Source: Vibrio sp. FE10
GTDB lineage: Bacteria > Pseudomonadota > Gammaproteobacteria > Enterobacterales > Vibrionaceae
Assembly (NCBI RefSeq): GCF_030297155.1
Contig: NZ_AP028067.1
Coordinates: forward strand, 1,240,001-1,304,000
Direction of reading: 5' to 3'
DNA length: 64,000 nucleotides
The notes under the pieces are model-generated. The model saw nothing but the letters and a program-made list of their open reading frames with translations, was not told the DNA's origin and did not search any database. Each line of letters starts with the position of its first letter. Position 1 is the first letter of the stretch. Position numbers and translations under genes: made by a program. Shown here one piece after another: positions 43,253-52,271 of this stretch.

Positions 43253-44470
43253 CTATTTCAATGCTGGGGACAAGAGCTCTTGAGCCCAAGTCGTTGCTTC
43301 GTCATAAGCTTGTCCGAGCTCTGCTTCGCTTAACTTGAGCAGTTTACGAATGCGCGTTGCTTCATCCCATCGAGCTTGTTCATAAGCGATAACCATCGCC
43401 AAGATGGCCCCTAATACGCCTTTACGTTGTATTAGAGCTTGTTTTATCTCTTCATCAATCGGTACTGAGTCCAGTACTTGTTTCAACGGTTGGTCAAACA
43501 GTGAGTCGAGCAGCGAGAACATACCGGTCAAAAAGGCTTGTCCGGGTTCAACTTTCACATTCATCTTCTCGACTAACAGTTCACACTCACGTGCACGTAA
43601 TACCGCTAAACCATAGAGTGAATCAGGCTTGTCTTCTTTTGCGGATGCAATCGCCACAAGTGAAACGAACTTGCGCAGCTTTTGCTCGCCAAGAAAAATA
43701 AGCGCTTGGCGGAATGAGCGGATGGTTGTTGCTGATCCGCCTGCGGAATTCACATAGGCAAGTAACTTGTAAGAAAGCGTGACGTCTAATGTAATCAGAC
43801 GTTCGACTTCACCGAAGTCGATAGGGTCGTTAGCGATCTCTTTCAACAACTGAACAATCGTCAAAAACGCAGGGTTGAGCGCGCGAGTTTGAATCATTTC
43901 CGGCTTACTAAAGAAATAGCCTTGGAAGTAAGTGAAGCCTGCTTGGTTTGCTTCTTGATATTCATCGTAAGTCTCGACTTTTTCAGCGAGGAACTTAATG
44001 TCCAACCCTTTGAGAGAGTTCATGAACATCGAAGCTTTCGCGATTGAGATCAAACGGATATCAAACTTGATAATTGAAACGTACGGTAAGAAGCGCTTCC
44101 ACGCTTTGCTTGGTACAAAGTCATCCAATGCGATGGTATAACCCGCGTCATAGATGGTTTTGATTGCTTCAAGTAATTCGTCGGTTGGTTCGCAGTCTTC
44201 AAGAACCTCAACAACGAGGCTTTCTTTTGGAAACAGGGTAGGGACCAAGTTAATCAGGCTTGCATAAGGAAAGTTCACGAACCCCAGCTTATCACCCAAC
44301 GTATTATAGTGAGTTGATAAAAAGTGATCGGAAAGCAAACGACTAGTAGCGAGCTCCGGCTCTACTTCAGGGAAAGTGTTCTTAGGACCATCCCTGAATA
44401 GCAACTCGTAACCTATGGTTTTCTTGCCTGTGTCGAGTATTGGTTGACGCGCTACGTATGAATATTTCAA
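43253..44470 (-). CDS. EAL and HDOD domain protein (YuxH-type signalling protein)
   Basis: The N-terminal EAL-type domain (about 1-205) keeps GYELLFRDG where an active enzyme has EALLR, plus ALDDFVPS, IIKFD, AEKVET and YFQGYFFSKP. The C-terminal HDOD domain (about 210-400) has DVTLSYKLLAYVNSAGG and FLTGMFSLLDSLFDQPL. The EAL metal-site motifs are only partly kept, so catalytic activity is doubtful and a c-di-GMP binding or protein-interaction role is as likely. No membrane span or receiver is present. It is 405 residues and monocistronic. Confidence 0.9.
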   Translation of the reverse strand: MKYSYVARQPILDTGKKTIGYELLFRDGPKNTFPEVEPELATSRLLSDHFLSTHYNTLGDKLGFVNFPYASLINLVPTLFPKESLVVEVLEDCEPTDELLEAIKTIYDAGYTIALDDFVPSKAWKRFLPYVSIIKFDIRLISIAKASMFMNSLKGLDIKFLAEKVETYDEYQEANQAGFTYFQGYFFSKPEMIQTRALNPAFLTIVQLLKEIANDPIDFGEVERLITLDVTLSYKLLAYVNSAGGSATTIRSFRQALIFLGEQKLRKFVSLVAIASAKEDKPDSLYGLAVLRARECELLVEKMNVKVEPGQAFLTGMFSLLDSLFDQPLKQVLDSVPIDEEIKQALIQRKGVLGAILAMVIAYEQARWDEATRIRKLLKLSEAELGQAYDEATTWAQELLSPALK

Positions 44471-44593
44471 CTTGGTACTGTGTTCGGTTTATTTCTGATA
44501 GAGAGATAATAGCTAATTCAGTGGAAATTACCACACACAATCTAAGAAACTCTGACCGATAATAATAATCAAAGTGAAAGTTTAAGACGGATG

Positions 44594-45328
44594 TTAAAAG
44601 CTATTGCTAAACTCTCGATTCTGTAGGTCAAAACTTTGCGGAGTGAACACCAGCACTGAACCTTGAGTATACCAATCACCTAATACGATACGTGTTTTAG
44701 TGCAATCATTGACATTAAACGTGTGGATGTCAGGGCGGTGAGTATGGCCGTGGATCATCAGGTCGACGTTGTTTCGCTCCATCACATCTTCGACTTCTTG
44801 TTGTGTCACATCCATGATGTCGAGAGATTTCGTCTGCTTGTCATCTTTGATATCAGATTGAACCTTCGAGACAATTTTTTTCTTGATGAAAAATGGAATT
44901 CTGTTGAAGACCCATTGCAGCCATGGTTGATGTACTTTTTCGCGGAAGGCGAGGTATTTTACATCTTCGGTACATAGGGTATCACCATGCAACACGACCG
45001 CTTTTTGTCCGTAGATATCGATTGTCGATACTTCGTCTAGAAGTTGCACGCCCGTTTGTTTCGCAAATTTTTTGCCGACAAGGAAATCACGGTTACCTTG
45101 CGTGAAGTAACAAGGTACGCCTGTTTTCACTAGATCAATAAACGCTTGGCGAATAGAAGTTGCGAATTCACTTGTGTCGTCGTCACCAATCCAGAATTCG
45201 AAAAGGTCACCTAATACGTAGAGTGCATCCGCTTCTACCGCTTCATTCTTCATGAAAGTAAGGAAGCAGTCGGTGATGTCTGGTCGTGACGGAGCAAGGT
45301 GCAGATCTGATATAAAATATGTTTTCAT
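44594..45328 (-). CDS. lpxH: UDP-2,3-diacylglucosamine diphosphatase
   Basis: This calcineurin-like metallophosphoesterase cleaves UDP-2,3-diacylglucosamine to lipid X in lipid A synthesis, at the inner face of the membrane. The 244-residue protein begins [18 protein letters not shown] (D8, H10). It has the metal motifs [32 protein letters not shown] and [13 protein letters not shown] strong terminator-like hairpin ends 8 bases before the ATG and a 268-bp repeat element lies beyond it, so transcription from ppiB looks blocked or attenuated. The ribosome site (AGACCT) is poor. Confidence 0.97.
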   Translation of the reverse strand: MKTYFISDLHLAPSRPDITDCFLTFMKNEAVEADALYVLGDLFEFWIGDDDTSEFATSIRQAFIDLVKTGVPCYFTQGNRDFLVGKKFAKQTGVQLLDEVSTIDIYGQKAVVLHGDTLCTEDVKYLAFREKVHQPWLQWVFNRIPFFIKKKIVSKVQSDIKDDKQTKSLDIMDVTQQEVEDVMERNNVDLMIHGHTHRPDIHTFNVNDCTKTRIVLGDWYTQGSVLVFTPQSFDLQNREFSNSF

Positions 45329-45334
45329 AGGTCT

Positions 45335-45359
45335 AAAAAAAGGGAGCGATTCGCTCCCT
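45335..45359 (-). terminator. Hairpin terminator immediately upstream of lpxH
   Basis: On the minus strand GGGAGCG / CGCTCCC with a short loop is followed by seven Ts. The T-run ends about 8 bases before the lpxH ATG. Orientation and T-run make it a terminator of the ppiB transcript, or an attenuator of lpxH. Confidence 0.82.
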
Positions 45360-45395
45360 ATATCCTGATTTTATCGGCTCATCAATTATTAATAC

Positions 45396-45663
45396 TAGGG
45401 CGTGTTGACCTTTGGCGGTTAAATTTTGTTCGAGATAAAAGCGTTTTAATCGAGGCGAGGGATAGGAAGCCTAGTCATTCTAAGCAAATTTCCCTCAACA
45501 AAGAGTAAAACGCTTTTAGCCGAACCCTTTGGGCAGCGTTTGCTGGTTATTTCTACTGCGTTATCGGCTTCTTATGTAGGCTAGCTACACATCAAAGCCT
45601 CTGCCTTGTATAAATCCCCAGCAACTCGCTGAAAAAATCAGCTCAAAAGGTCAATACGCCCTA
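45396..45663. repeat. 268-bp MITE-like element with terminal inverted repeats
   Basis: The left end TAGGGCGTGTTGACCTTT and the right end, read inward as TAGGGCGTATTGACCTTT, match at 17 of 18 bases. An inner perfect 13-bp inverted repeat (TAAAAGCGTTTTA at 45436-45448, TAAAACGCTTTTA at 45506-45518) adds structure. No protein is encoded. The outermost TA on each side could be a TA target duplication. I recall this GGGCGTGTTGACC family as common in Vibrio genomes. Confidence 0.85.
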
Positions 45664-45678
45664 ACCGAAAGCGAGTAA

Positions 45679-46173
45679 TTAAGCTTCGATTGTAGTACCA
45701 GTGATGATCACTTCTTCTAGAGGTACATCTTGGTGCATACCCATAGAACCAGTGCTAACACCTTTGATCTTGTTTACGATGTCCATGCCTTCAACAACTT
45801 CTGCGAATACACAGTAGCCCCAACCGTCTAGGCTTTCGCTACGGAAGTTTAGGAAAGAGTTGTCGTTAACGTTGATGAAGAACTGAGAGCTCGCTGAATG
45901 CGGTTCCATAGTACGAGCCATTGCTAGTGTGCCCACTTTGTTCGCAAGGCCGTTGTTTGCTTCGTTCTTGATCGTCGCGCGAGTTGTTTTTTCTTTAAGG
46001 CCAGAAGTCATACCGCCGCCTTGAACCATGAAACCATCGATAACACGGTGGAATAGCGTGTTGTCGTAAAAACCGTCACGGCAATACTGTAGGAAGTTTG
46101 CGCTTGTTTCTGGTGCTTTTTCTTCGTTAAGTTGAACTTTGATGTCACCAAAATTTGTGTGAAGGATGATCAT
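45679..46173 (-). CDS. ppiB: Peptidyl-prolyl cis-trans isomerase B (cytoplasmic cyclophilin)
   Basis: This cyclophilin-type proline isomerase catalyses folding in the cytoplasm. The 164-residue protein has no signal peptide. Cyclophilin motifs are [15 protein letters not shown], the catalytic arginine and glutamine region, [18 protein letters not shown], and [14 protein letters not shown]. It is divergent from cysS as in other gammaproteobacteria. lpxH lies downstream on the same strand beyond a repeat element. Confidence 0.97.
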   Translation of the reverse strand: MIILHTNFGDIKVQLNEEKAPETSANFLQYCRDGFYDNTLFHRVIDGFMVQGGGMTSGLKEKTTRATIKNEANNGLANKVGTLAMARTMEPHSASSQFFINVNDNSFLNFRSESLDGWGYCVFAEVVEGMDIVNKIKGVSTGSMGMHQDVPLEEVIITGTTIEA

Positions 46174-46526
46174 GATTGTTACCTTACTGTCTTTTTAATA
46201 TGAAGTTCGAATTCTAGCGCATGTTGGCGGACTTTCAAATCACCAAATCATTAACTTAACTCGGTTGTATGAGGTAATACCAATCGTAGTAAATAACTGG
46301 CCATCCTAGCTTGTTAAAACACTTGATAACGTCGTTAGAAATTTTGAATGTAGAATAACTACTTATCGAAAATTTCTTCCTTGTTCTCAAGCATTTTTTC
46401 TGCGCTATTTATGACCATCTACTTACTGTGATTAGTATAATTCCTGCTTTTGGGGATTACCTATTAAGGTATGACTTGTTATACTGCGAGCTTATTTTTG
46501 ATTAATCCATAAAATAGATAGAGATC
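46174..46526. other. Divergent ppiB-cysS control region with a repeat element
   Basis: The 353-base gap holds the second 162-bp element (46277-46438), about 100 bases of ppiB upstream sequence and about 88 bases before cysS. An AT-rich promoter-like stretch (TTGTTATACTGCG at 46478-46490) lies before cysS. Confidence 0.6.
46277..46438. repeat. 162-bp intergenic element, copy 2
   Basis: The sequence is closely similar to 6852-7013 over its whole length, in the same orientation and of identical length. The left end is ATACCAATCGTAGTAAATAA. The right end reads ATACTAATCACAGTAAGTAG on the other strand. The internal hairpin GTAG-AATAA-CTAC is conserved although flanking bases differ. Confidence 0.85.
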
Positions 46527-47912
46527 ATGCTGAAGATATATAACACGCTCACAAGACAGAAAGAGGAATTCAAACCAATTACAGCTGGCAAAGTCGGTAT
46601 GTATGTCTGTGGGGTAACCATATACGATCTCTGTCACATTGGTCATGGTCGTACGTTCGTTTCTTTCGACGTAGTAACTCGCTACCTTCGTTACCTTGGT
46701 TACGATCTGAACTTCGTTCGTAACATCACAGATATCGATGACAAAATCATCAAGCGTGCTAACGAAAACGGAGAGTCTTGTGATTCTTTGACTGAGCGTC
46801 TTATCGGTGAAATGCACGCAGACTTCGATGCATTGAACATGAAGCGTCCAGATGTTGAGCCTCGCGCAACGGAATTCATCACTGAAATCATTGAGCTTGT
46901 TCAAAAGCTGATTGACCGTGGTTTTGCTTATGTTGCAAGCAACGGCGACGTGATGTTCGAAGTTAAGAAATTCGACGAATACGGTAAGCTTTCTAAGCAA
47001 GACCTTGATCAGCTTCAAGCTGGTGCTCGTGTTGATGTTGATTCTGCAAAACGTAGCCCATTAGATTTCGTTCTTTGGAAGATGTCTAAGCCAGGTGAAC
47101 CTACGTGGGAATCGCCATGGGGTCCAGGTCGTCCAGGTTGGCACATTGAATGTTCAGCAATGAACTCGTCAATCCTAGGTAACCACTTCGATATCCACGG
47201 TGGTGGCTCAGATCTACAGTTCCCGCACCACGAGAACGAAATCGCGCAATCTTGCTGTGCACATGGTACTGACTATGTAAACACTTGGATGCACAGTGGT
47301 ATGGTGATGGTAGACAGAGAAAAAATGTCTAAATCACTAGGTAACTTCTTCACTATCCGCGACGTGCTTCAGCATTACGATGCAGAAACCGTGCGTTACT
47401 TCCTAATGTCTGGTCATTACCGTAGCCAACTGAATTACAGTGAAGATAACCTAAACCAAGCTCGTGCATCGCTAGAGCGTTTATACACGTCACTTCGTGG
47501 CCTAGACCTAACAGCAGCTCCTGCTGGTGGTCAAGAGTACGTAACTCGTTTCTCTACGGCAATGAACGATGATTTCAATACACCTGAAGCTTATTCAGTG
47601 CTGTTCGAAATGGCTCGTGAAATCAACCGCATTAAGACTGAAAGCATTGAAAAAGCAAGTGCTCTAGGTGCATTGATGCGTGAACTTGCTGACATCATCG
47701 GTATTCTTCATCAAGACCCAGAAGCTTTCCTGAAAGGTGATGCTGCGGGTAATGACGACGAAGTAGCAGAAATCGAAGGCCTTATTAAGCTACGTGATGA
47801 CTCTCGCGCTTCTAAGGATTGGGCTAACGCCGACCTTGCACGTGATAAGCTAAATGAGTTGGGCATTGTTCTGGAAGATGGCCCAGAAGGCACGACTTGG
47901 CGTCGTAAGTAA
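46527..47912 (+). CDS. cysS: Cysteine-tRNA ligase
   Basis: This class I synthetase charges tRNA-Cys. The 461-residue protein has the zinc-ligand region YVCGVTIYD, the HIGH motif in [33 protein letters not shown] and the KMSKS loop [13 protein letters not shown] helical anticodon-binding region follows. It is divergent from ppiB and ends in a strong terminator. Confidence 0.98.
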   Translation: MLKIYNTLTRQKEEFKPITAGKVGMYVCGVTIYDLCHIGHGRTFVSFDVVTRYLRYLGYDLNFVRNITDIDDKIIKRANENGESCDSLTERLIGEMHADFDALNMKRPDVEPRATEFITEIIELVQKLIDRGFAYVASNGDVMFEVKKFDEYGKLSKQDLDQLQAGARVDVDSAKRSPLDFVLWKMSKPGEPTWESPWGPGRPGWHIECSAMNSSILGNHFDIHGGGSDLQFPHHENEIAQSCCAHGTDYVNTWMHSGMVMVDREKMSKSLGNFFTIRDVLQHYDAETVRYFLMSGHYRSQLNYSEDNLNQARASLERLYTSLRGLDLTAAPAGGQEYVTRFSTAMNDDFNTPEAYSVLFEMAREINRIKTESIEKASALGALMRELADIIGILHQDPEAFLKGDAAGNDDEVAEIEGLIKLRDDSRASKDWANADLARDKLNELGIVLEDGPEGTTWRRK

Positions 47913-47920
47913 ATCTTATA

Positions 47921-47947
47921 AAAAGGGCTGGTTTTCAGCCCTTTTTT
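47921..47947 (+). terminator. Terminator of cysS
   Basis: The stem AAAAGGGCTG / CAGCCCTTTT with loop GTTTT is followed by a T-run, directly after the stop. Confidence 0.9.
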
Positions 47948-48014
47948 CTAGCAAAAAATTCTTTAATTTCACCTTTGCTTTTATCTTCAACTTTTAATTA
48001 ACAGGAATATTTCT

Positions 48015-48593
48015 GTGGCTCAGATGTATTTTTATTACTCGGCAATGAATGCGGGTAAATCAACAACGCTTCTTCAATCTTCATTCAATTACCAAGAGCG
48101 TGGCATGACGCCAGTGATCTTTACTGCTGCGCTAGATGATCGCTATGGTATCGGTAAAGTGAGCTCGCGAATTGGTCTTCAATCTGAAGCTCAATTGTTT
48201 AAAAGCGACACCAATATGTTTGACGCGATCCAAAAGCTCAATGAAGAAGAAAAGCGTCATTGTGTTTTGATCGATGAGTGTCAGTTCTTGTCGAAAGAGC
48301 AGGTGTACCAACTAACAGAAGTCGTGGATAAGCTGCACATCCCTGTACTTTGTTACGGTTTACGTACTGACTTCTTGGGTGAACTGTTTGAAGGTAGCCG
48401 TTACTTGTTGTCTTGGGCCGACAAATTAGTTGAGCTGAAAACGATTTGTCACTGTGGTCGTAAAGCGAATATGGTGATTCGTACTGACGAGCACGGTGTT
48501 GCGATTGCTGAAGGCGACCAAGTTGCTATTGGTGGTAATGACCAATATGTTTCAGCTTGCCGTCTGCACTACAAAGAAGCGCTAGGTAAATAA
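48015..48593 (+). CDS. tdk: Thymidine kinase (type II)
   Basis: This salvage enzyme phosphorylates thymidine with ATP. The 192-residue protein begins [20 protein letters not shown] with the P-loop NAGKST. It has the conserved [12 protein letters not shown], the Walker B-like [14 protein letters not shown], the thymidine lasso near [16 protein letters not shown], and zinc ligands in CHCGRKANM and a later cysteine. GTG 48015 is the start, with CAGGAATAT upstream. Confidence 0.97.
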   Translation: MAQMYFYYSAMNAGKSTTLLQSSFNYQERGMTPVIFTAALDDRYGIGKVSSRIGLQSEAQLFKSDTNMFDAIQKLNEEEKRHCVLIDECQFLSKEQVYQLTEVVDKLHIPVLCYGLRTDFLGELFEGSRYLLSWADKLVELKTICHCGRKANMVIRTDEHGVAIAEGDQVAIGGNDQYVSACRLHYKEALGK

Positions 48594-48670
48594 GCGGCTC
48601 TTTGGTTGATTTTGCTTAAGCGAACAAAGCTAAGCTAAATCGACAAGCTCAAGTAAAAACTAAGAATAAG

Positions 48671-48697
48671 AAACGGTGGCCAAGTGCCACCGTTTTT
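48671..48697 (+). terminator. Terminator of tdk
   Basis: The stem AAACGGTGGC / GCCACCGTTT with loop CAAGT is followed by Ts. It also lies just after the convergent DUF218 gene and may be shared. Confidence 0.85.
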
Positions 48698-48732
48698 GTT
48701 TTCTGAAAGGAGTCTTACGTTATTTAAACGTC

Positions 48733-49437
48733 TTATTCGAAACCCAGCTTTTTCAACGCTTGGTAAGCATGGTCAACGTCATCGGGGATTGGCATTTCAA
48801 TCTGAAATCCTTGCGCAGGATAAGATTTGATTCGTTCGAAATCAGCAATTAAAGCACCCAACACCATGTCTAGTGGTAACTCTTCATTAAAGTAATCAAC
48901 CCAGTCTTGCCATTGTGAAGTGACTTGAATCTCGGTGACTTCGTCAGGCCACTGCTTTGCAAACGTGGCGTAAGTACGTTTTTCCATAAAGGGTTTCTGT
49001 ACTAAGGTCAGTCGTTTCGGTGACAGCCCACGCTCAGTCAGCAATTTGTGGGTGAATCGTACATTCTCCCCAGTATTGGTAGCGTGTTTCTCAATGATAA
49101 TGTCAGAGTCTGGCACGCCAGCGTCTCGTGCAATAGCCGCAAATGTTTCGGCTTCTGAACGTTCAAAGCTCCCTTCAGTAAAGCACCCTTCTGTAAAGCG
49201 TCCCACACCGCCAGAAAAGACGATATAAGGCGCCACACCTTGGTGGTAGAGCTCAGCTGCGTATTCAGCAACGCGAGTGTCGTTACTGCACAACACAAAT
49301 ATACAGTCTGAAGGCGCAACCTTGTGACCCATCGACATGAAGTTCCAAAGGGTGTCGACCGAGCGATGTAGCTTAGTCCTTGAGTGCTTTTCAGATTGCT
49401 TAGTTATGGATTGGTTAGCTATGGATTGCTTAGTCAT
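48733..49437 (-). CDS. DUF218 (YdcF-like) protein
   Basis: This 234-residue cytoplasmic protein of the YdcF/SanA-type DUF218 superfamily has unknown substrate. Family features are the strand-loop DCIFVLCSNDTRVAEYAAELY, IVFSGGVGRFT, SEAETFAAIARDAGVPDSDIIIE, the ATNTGENVRFT motif and LTLVQKPFMEKRTYATF. The N-terminus carries an odd repeat (TKQSI-ANQSI-TKQSE) encoded by a 15-bp tandem repeat, so the true domain starts later. Its start overlaps the preceding gene by 8 bases on the minus strand, and the two likely form an operon. Confidence 0.85.
   Translation of the reverse strand: MTKQSIANQSITKQSEKHSRTKLHRSVDTLWNFMSMGHKVAPSDCIFVLCSNDTRVAEYAAELYHQGVAPYIVFSGGVGRFTEGCFTEGSFERSEAETFAAIARDAGVPDSDIIIEKHATNTGENVRFTHKLLTERGLSPKRLTLVQKPFMEKRTYATFAKQWPDEVTEIQVTSQWQDWVDYFNEELPLDMVLGALIADFERIKSYPAQGFQIEMPIPDDVDHAYQALKKLGFE
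49394..49434 (-). repeat. 15-bp tandem repeat, 2.7 copies, in a coding N-terminus
   Basis: On the minus strand the unit (A/G)CTAA(G/C)CAATCCATA occurs twice in full (49434-49420 and 49419-49405) and once partially (49404-49394). Being 15 bp it preserves the frame and adds five residues per copy to the DUF218 protein. Confidence 0.8.
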
Positions 49438-50284
49438 AAAGAGCGTCCAATGTGGAATCGAATTTAAACGAGTAACCTAAACCGAGGATCTTTTTAGAAG
49501 AGATCAGCTTGTCTGGAGTGTCGACAATAGGAGGGAGTGGTTCGCTGCTATTGGCACTTTTTAATGCTGCTGCGTAGAACTCCGCCTTGCTCACTGTATT
49601 TGGTGTGGTGACGTTTACGACTTCATTGTGCAGTTGATTGATGGCGAAATCGACCGCACCAATCGCATCATCAAGGTGAAGCATGTTGGCTGGCGCTTGA
49701 GAGCTGACCTGCTTTAGCTTGCTTGCGAATCGAGATGGATGACGACTAGGGCCGATTAACCCACTGAAGCGTAGAATGGTGTAATCGATACCGGAATCCA
49801 TCACCAATTGTTCAGCCTGCAGCATCACGCGGGCATTGTCCGAAAATGCAGATGCTTGCTCGTCTGCTGAAGTTGAAAGAGTGAGTGAGGCGTCTTGCTC
49901 GTACAGAACTCCGGGCTTGGTTGGGTATACCGTCGTCGAACTGACCATAATGAGCTTTTTCACGTTAGCCTTCTGGCAAGCGCTGGTCAGTTGTTGCCAA
50001 TAGTCGGCGTACTCGACACCAGCGCCTTTTCTAAAACCGGGAGGAAAGCTACCAATAACTATCTCGGTGTTGTTTTCCAATAGGAGTGAGTAGAGTTGGC
50101 CAATAGCGCGTTCAGGTTGTATTGCATCAAAACTGAATACTTCACAAGGAATGCGTTCGTTGCCTATAGCGTCAGCGCCTGCTTGGGTAGTCTTCGTCAC
50201 CACGACTTGGTTACCATGTTTGACGAGATGTTCAGATAAGGGCGCACCGACCCAGCCTGCACCCACAATAAATATAGAAGCCAT
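49430..50284 (-). CDS. NAD(P)-dependent nucleoside-diphosphate-sugar epimerase-like protein (YeeZ-like)
   Basis: This 284-residue protein has an extended short-chain dehydrogenase (atypical) fold. The Rossmann glycine motif VGAGWVGAPLSEHL lies at the N-terminus. The pseudo-catalytic strand has VSSTTVYPTKPG, with the tyrosine in a TVYP context, followed by ILRFSGLIGPSRHPS. It is similar in type to E. coli YeeZ. The substrate is unknown; the YxxxK catalytic motif is not obvious, so it may bind rather than convert nucleotide sugars. It is first of a two-gene unit with the DUF218 gene. Confidence 0.85.
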   Translation of the reverse strand: MASIFIVGAGWVGAPLSEHLVKHGNQVVVTKTTQAGADAIGNERIPCEVFSFDAIQPERAIGQLYSLLLENNTEIVIGSFPPGFRKGAGVEYADYWQQLTSACQKANVKKLIMVSSTTVYPTKPGVLYEQDASLTLSTSADEQASAFSDNARVMLQAEQLVMDSGIDYTILRFSGLIGPSRHPSRFASKLKQVSSQAPANMLHLDDAIGAVDFAINQLHNEVVNVTTPNTVSKAEFYAAALKSANSSEPLPPIVDTPDKLISSKKILGLGYSFKFDSTLDALYD

Positions 50285-50348
50285 GTGTTCCTCACAACTG
50301 CAAGTTATGGATTTATAATAAGCCTAACAAACCTTTGCCCAAAAATGA

Positions 50349-50381
50349 AAAAACTCCACGGCCGAGGCGAGTGGAGTTTTT
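50349..50381 (-). terminator. Terminator of the TIGR02647-like gene
   Basis: The perfect stem AAAAACTCCAC / GTGGAGTTTTT with an 11-base loop lies 18 bases from the stop. It is symmetric enough to work on both strands. Confidence 0.85.
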
Positions 50382-50398
50382 ACTAGAACAATGGAGCT

Positions 50399-50629
50399 TT
50401 AGTTTAGTACGCGAAGTAGTTTGTCTGCGCGCTCTGCCATCTGTATACCTTCATCTGTTAGGTAACCGCCGTCTGGCTGAGTACAAAGGTTCTTTTCGAA
50501 TAGGCGCTTAACAGCGTCTTGAGTTTCTTGAGCTGCCTCTTGATGAACTTTAATTCCAGTAGCTGCGCTACTTACATCAAATTGAAGAAGGAGGTTTAAA
50601 TCAGCAATGTTTTCAGCGTTGTACTTCAT
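50399..50629 (-). CDS. TIGR02647-like putative DNA-binding protein, 76 residues
   Basis: The small protein MKYNAENIADLNLLLQFDVSSA continues with GIKVHQEAAQE, AVKRLFEKNLCTQPDGGYLTDEGIQMAERADKLL. The pattern KxLxxKxLxxQPDGGYLTDxG is what I recall for the TIGR02647 family, called DNA-binding by winged-helix similarity. The C-terminal half looks like a winged helix with its wing at GGYLTDEG. It is monocistronic with its own terminator; its regulator target is unknown. Confidence 0.78.
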   Translation of the reverse strand: MKYNAENIADLNLLLQFDVSSAATGIKVHQEAAQETQDAVKRLFEKNLCTQPDGGYLTDEGIQMAERADKLLRVLN

Positions 50630-50889
50630 AATTAACCTATATATTCATAACGTTCTCTACCTTCACCTTAGTGCGCATTCACAACTCAGGCAATAGCAAA
50701 TAAAGAGAATTGATAAGTGATACCAAATTGAATGATTAATCAGCGTATGAGCGGTTGTTTTTTGTTTAATTGGGCGAATTTCACACGCTTCATTAATGAA
50801 TGATGTTTATTGCTAAGTGGTTGTAATATATTGTGAGACTAGAAATATAATGCATCGAGCAAATATTGTTTAAAAAAGGAAATGCATCA

Positions 50890-52194
50890 GTGAGAGCCAA
50901 CAAAGTAGCATTAATGATCAGTATGCTATTTGCAATTGCAGGGTGTCAGAGCACTCCCTCTGAACAGACAGAAGCGAACCAAAGCACGAATGGCAGTGAG
51001 TCTTCATCAAATGCCCGCACATTTGATTCTGTGCAAAGTGTTCATCTCGAATGGGAAAGTAAGCTTGAAAGCCATGTTCAATTGTCTCTTTATGCGCCAG
51101 AAAATTACAATGAACTACTAGATGCTTGGGATGATGCGGAAAGCATTTATGCCGATTTACTGAAAGACGAAACTCGCTTAACGAAAAGCTATTCAATTTT
51201 TTCGAGCCTAACGTACGCTGAAGCTTTTGATGAAAAAATCGCTTTGGTTAAATCAAACTATGATTCGATTCTAGTGTTAAAGAAAAAGGCCGATAGAGTA
51301 TTAGCGGATTCGATCGTTCAGATGGATTATCTGAAATACTTGGGTGCTGATACGATGTTCGCGTCGAACTATAAGAGACTTTACGCTGAATACAGTGAGT
51401 TGTTTGAATACGTATTGGTTGATGAGCTCGAAGATGCTCAGGAAGCGCAGGTTGAGTTTCTTAACCACGCTCGCTCATTAGAAGTCAAAGTCGCTCATAA
51501 GAAATACATTGAACCATTAAAGAACGAATTAGAGTTCTTAGAAGACGAAGACTTTGATGATGTTGTTCCGCTTACCTTTGCTAAGGCCAGTTCTCAAATT
51601 GCATTGGCGGAAAATCAGGTTAAGGCGAGTCCCCGTGAGAAATCAATTATCGAAGACGCCGTCAAAGCCGCTGAATTCGAATTGAACCACGTGCGCAGTG
51701 TCGCGCATGAGGTCAAGTTGCTTGCTAATGTAAAGGGTGATCGATTTGAGCAATCGGTATTAAATGCCGAGAACCAGTTTTTGAGTATTTCTCAGATCCT
51801 GAATGATCAAGACTACCGTGATGTGGTTTTGCGTCTTCAAGCTCAGAAGATCGTCGAGAGTATTAAAACGCTCAAAAGCTCAGATATGACCACGCAACTG
51901 AAATCTGAGGTTGAAGCACTTTCAGAACAACTTGCTAATTTAGAACTCGAAAATCAGAAACAAGCCCAACAGCTTGCTGAGACAAACAAGCATAATGAGT
52001 TTTTGGATGAGCAGGTTACCAAGGGTGATGCACATATAAAGAGCTTGGAAGAGCTGGTGGACAGTTTGAAAAGCTTAGGCGGTAAAGTTGCCACCGAAAG
52101 TCGCTCCGACGTGACACCGACTAACGTTGAATCCAACCTTGAAGATGCCGCTTTAGAGCAATCATCAGAACAAGTGATTGAACCTTCGGTTTAG
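50890..52194 (+). CDS. Predicted coiled-coil lipoprotein of unknown function
   Basis: I place the start at GTG 50890, with AAAAGGAAA upstream; the frame extends eight codons further to a TTG. The N-terminus RANKVALMISMLFAIAGC is a lipoprotein signal with lipobox IAGC, so Cys19 is probably lipidated. Residue after Cys is Gln, which favours outer-membrane sorting. The rest (about 434 residues) is acidic and helical, with coiled-coil character strongest near the C-terminus (EVEALSEQLANLELENQKQA). I do not recognise a family; a structural or envelope-organising role is only a guess. A terminator follows. Confidence 0.82.
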   Translation: MRANKVALMISMLFAIAGCQSTPSEQTEANQSTNGSESSSNARTFDSVQSVHLEWESKLESHVQLSLYAPENYNELLDAWDDAESIYADLLKDETRLTKSYSIFSSLTYAEAFDEKIALVKSNYDSILVLKKKADRVLADSIVQMDYLKYLGADTMFASNYKRLYAEYSELFEYVLVDELEDAQEAQVEFLNHARSLEVKVAHKKYIEPLKNELEFLEDEDFDDVVPLTFAKASSQIALAENQVKASPREKSIIEDAVKAAEFELNHVRSVAHEVKLLANVKGDRFEQSVLNAENQFLSISQILNDQDYRDVVLRLQAQKIVESIKTLKSSDMTTQLKSEVEALSEQLANLELENQKQAQQLAETNKHNEFLDEQVTKGDAHIKSLEELVDSLKSLGGKVATESRSDVTPTNVESNLEDAALEQSSEQVIEPSV

Positions 52195-52226
52195 CATAAC
52201 TATTTTCTTTATTTGTGATTGACTTA

Positions 52227-52249
52227 AAAGCGCCTTAGGGCGCTTTTTT
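52227..52249 (+). terminator. Terminator of the lipoprotein gene
   Basis: AAAAGCGCC / GGGCGCTTTT with loop TTA is followed by a T-run. Confidence 0.88.
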
Positions 52250-52257
52250 ACGTTCTG

Positions 52258-52271
52258 TTGATCTATATCAA
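52258..52271. promoter_or_regulatory. FNR-type binding site upstream of focA
   Basis: TTGATCTATATCAA matches the FNR consensus TTGAT-N4-ATCAA exactly. It lies 223 bases before the chosen focA start, so a class II promoter would start near 52306 with a leader of about 190 bases. Confidence 0.78.

Larger units (their letters stand above)
45329..45678. other. Gap between ppiB and lpxH filled by a repeat element and a terminator
   Basis: This 350-base gap between two same-strand genes is filled almost wholly by the 268-bp inverted-repeat element (45396-45663) and the hairpin terminator (45335-45359). I see no ORF. The 35 bases between them are AT-rich and could hold at most a minimal promoter. 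Confidence 0.7.
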
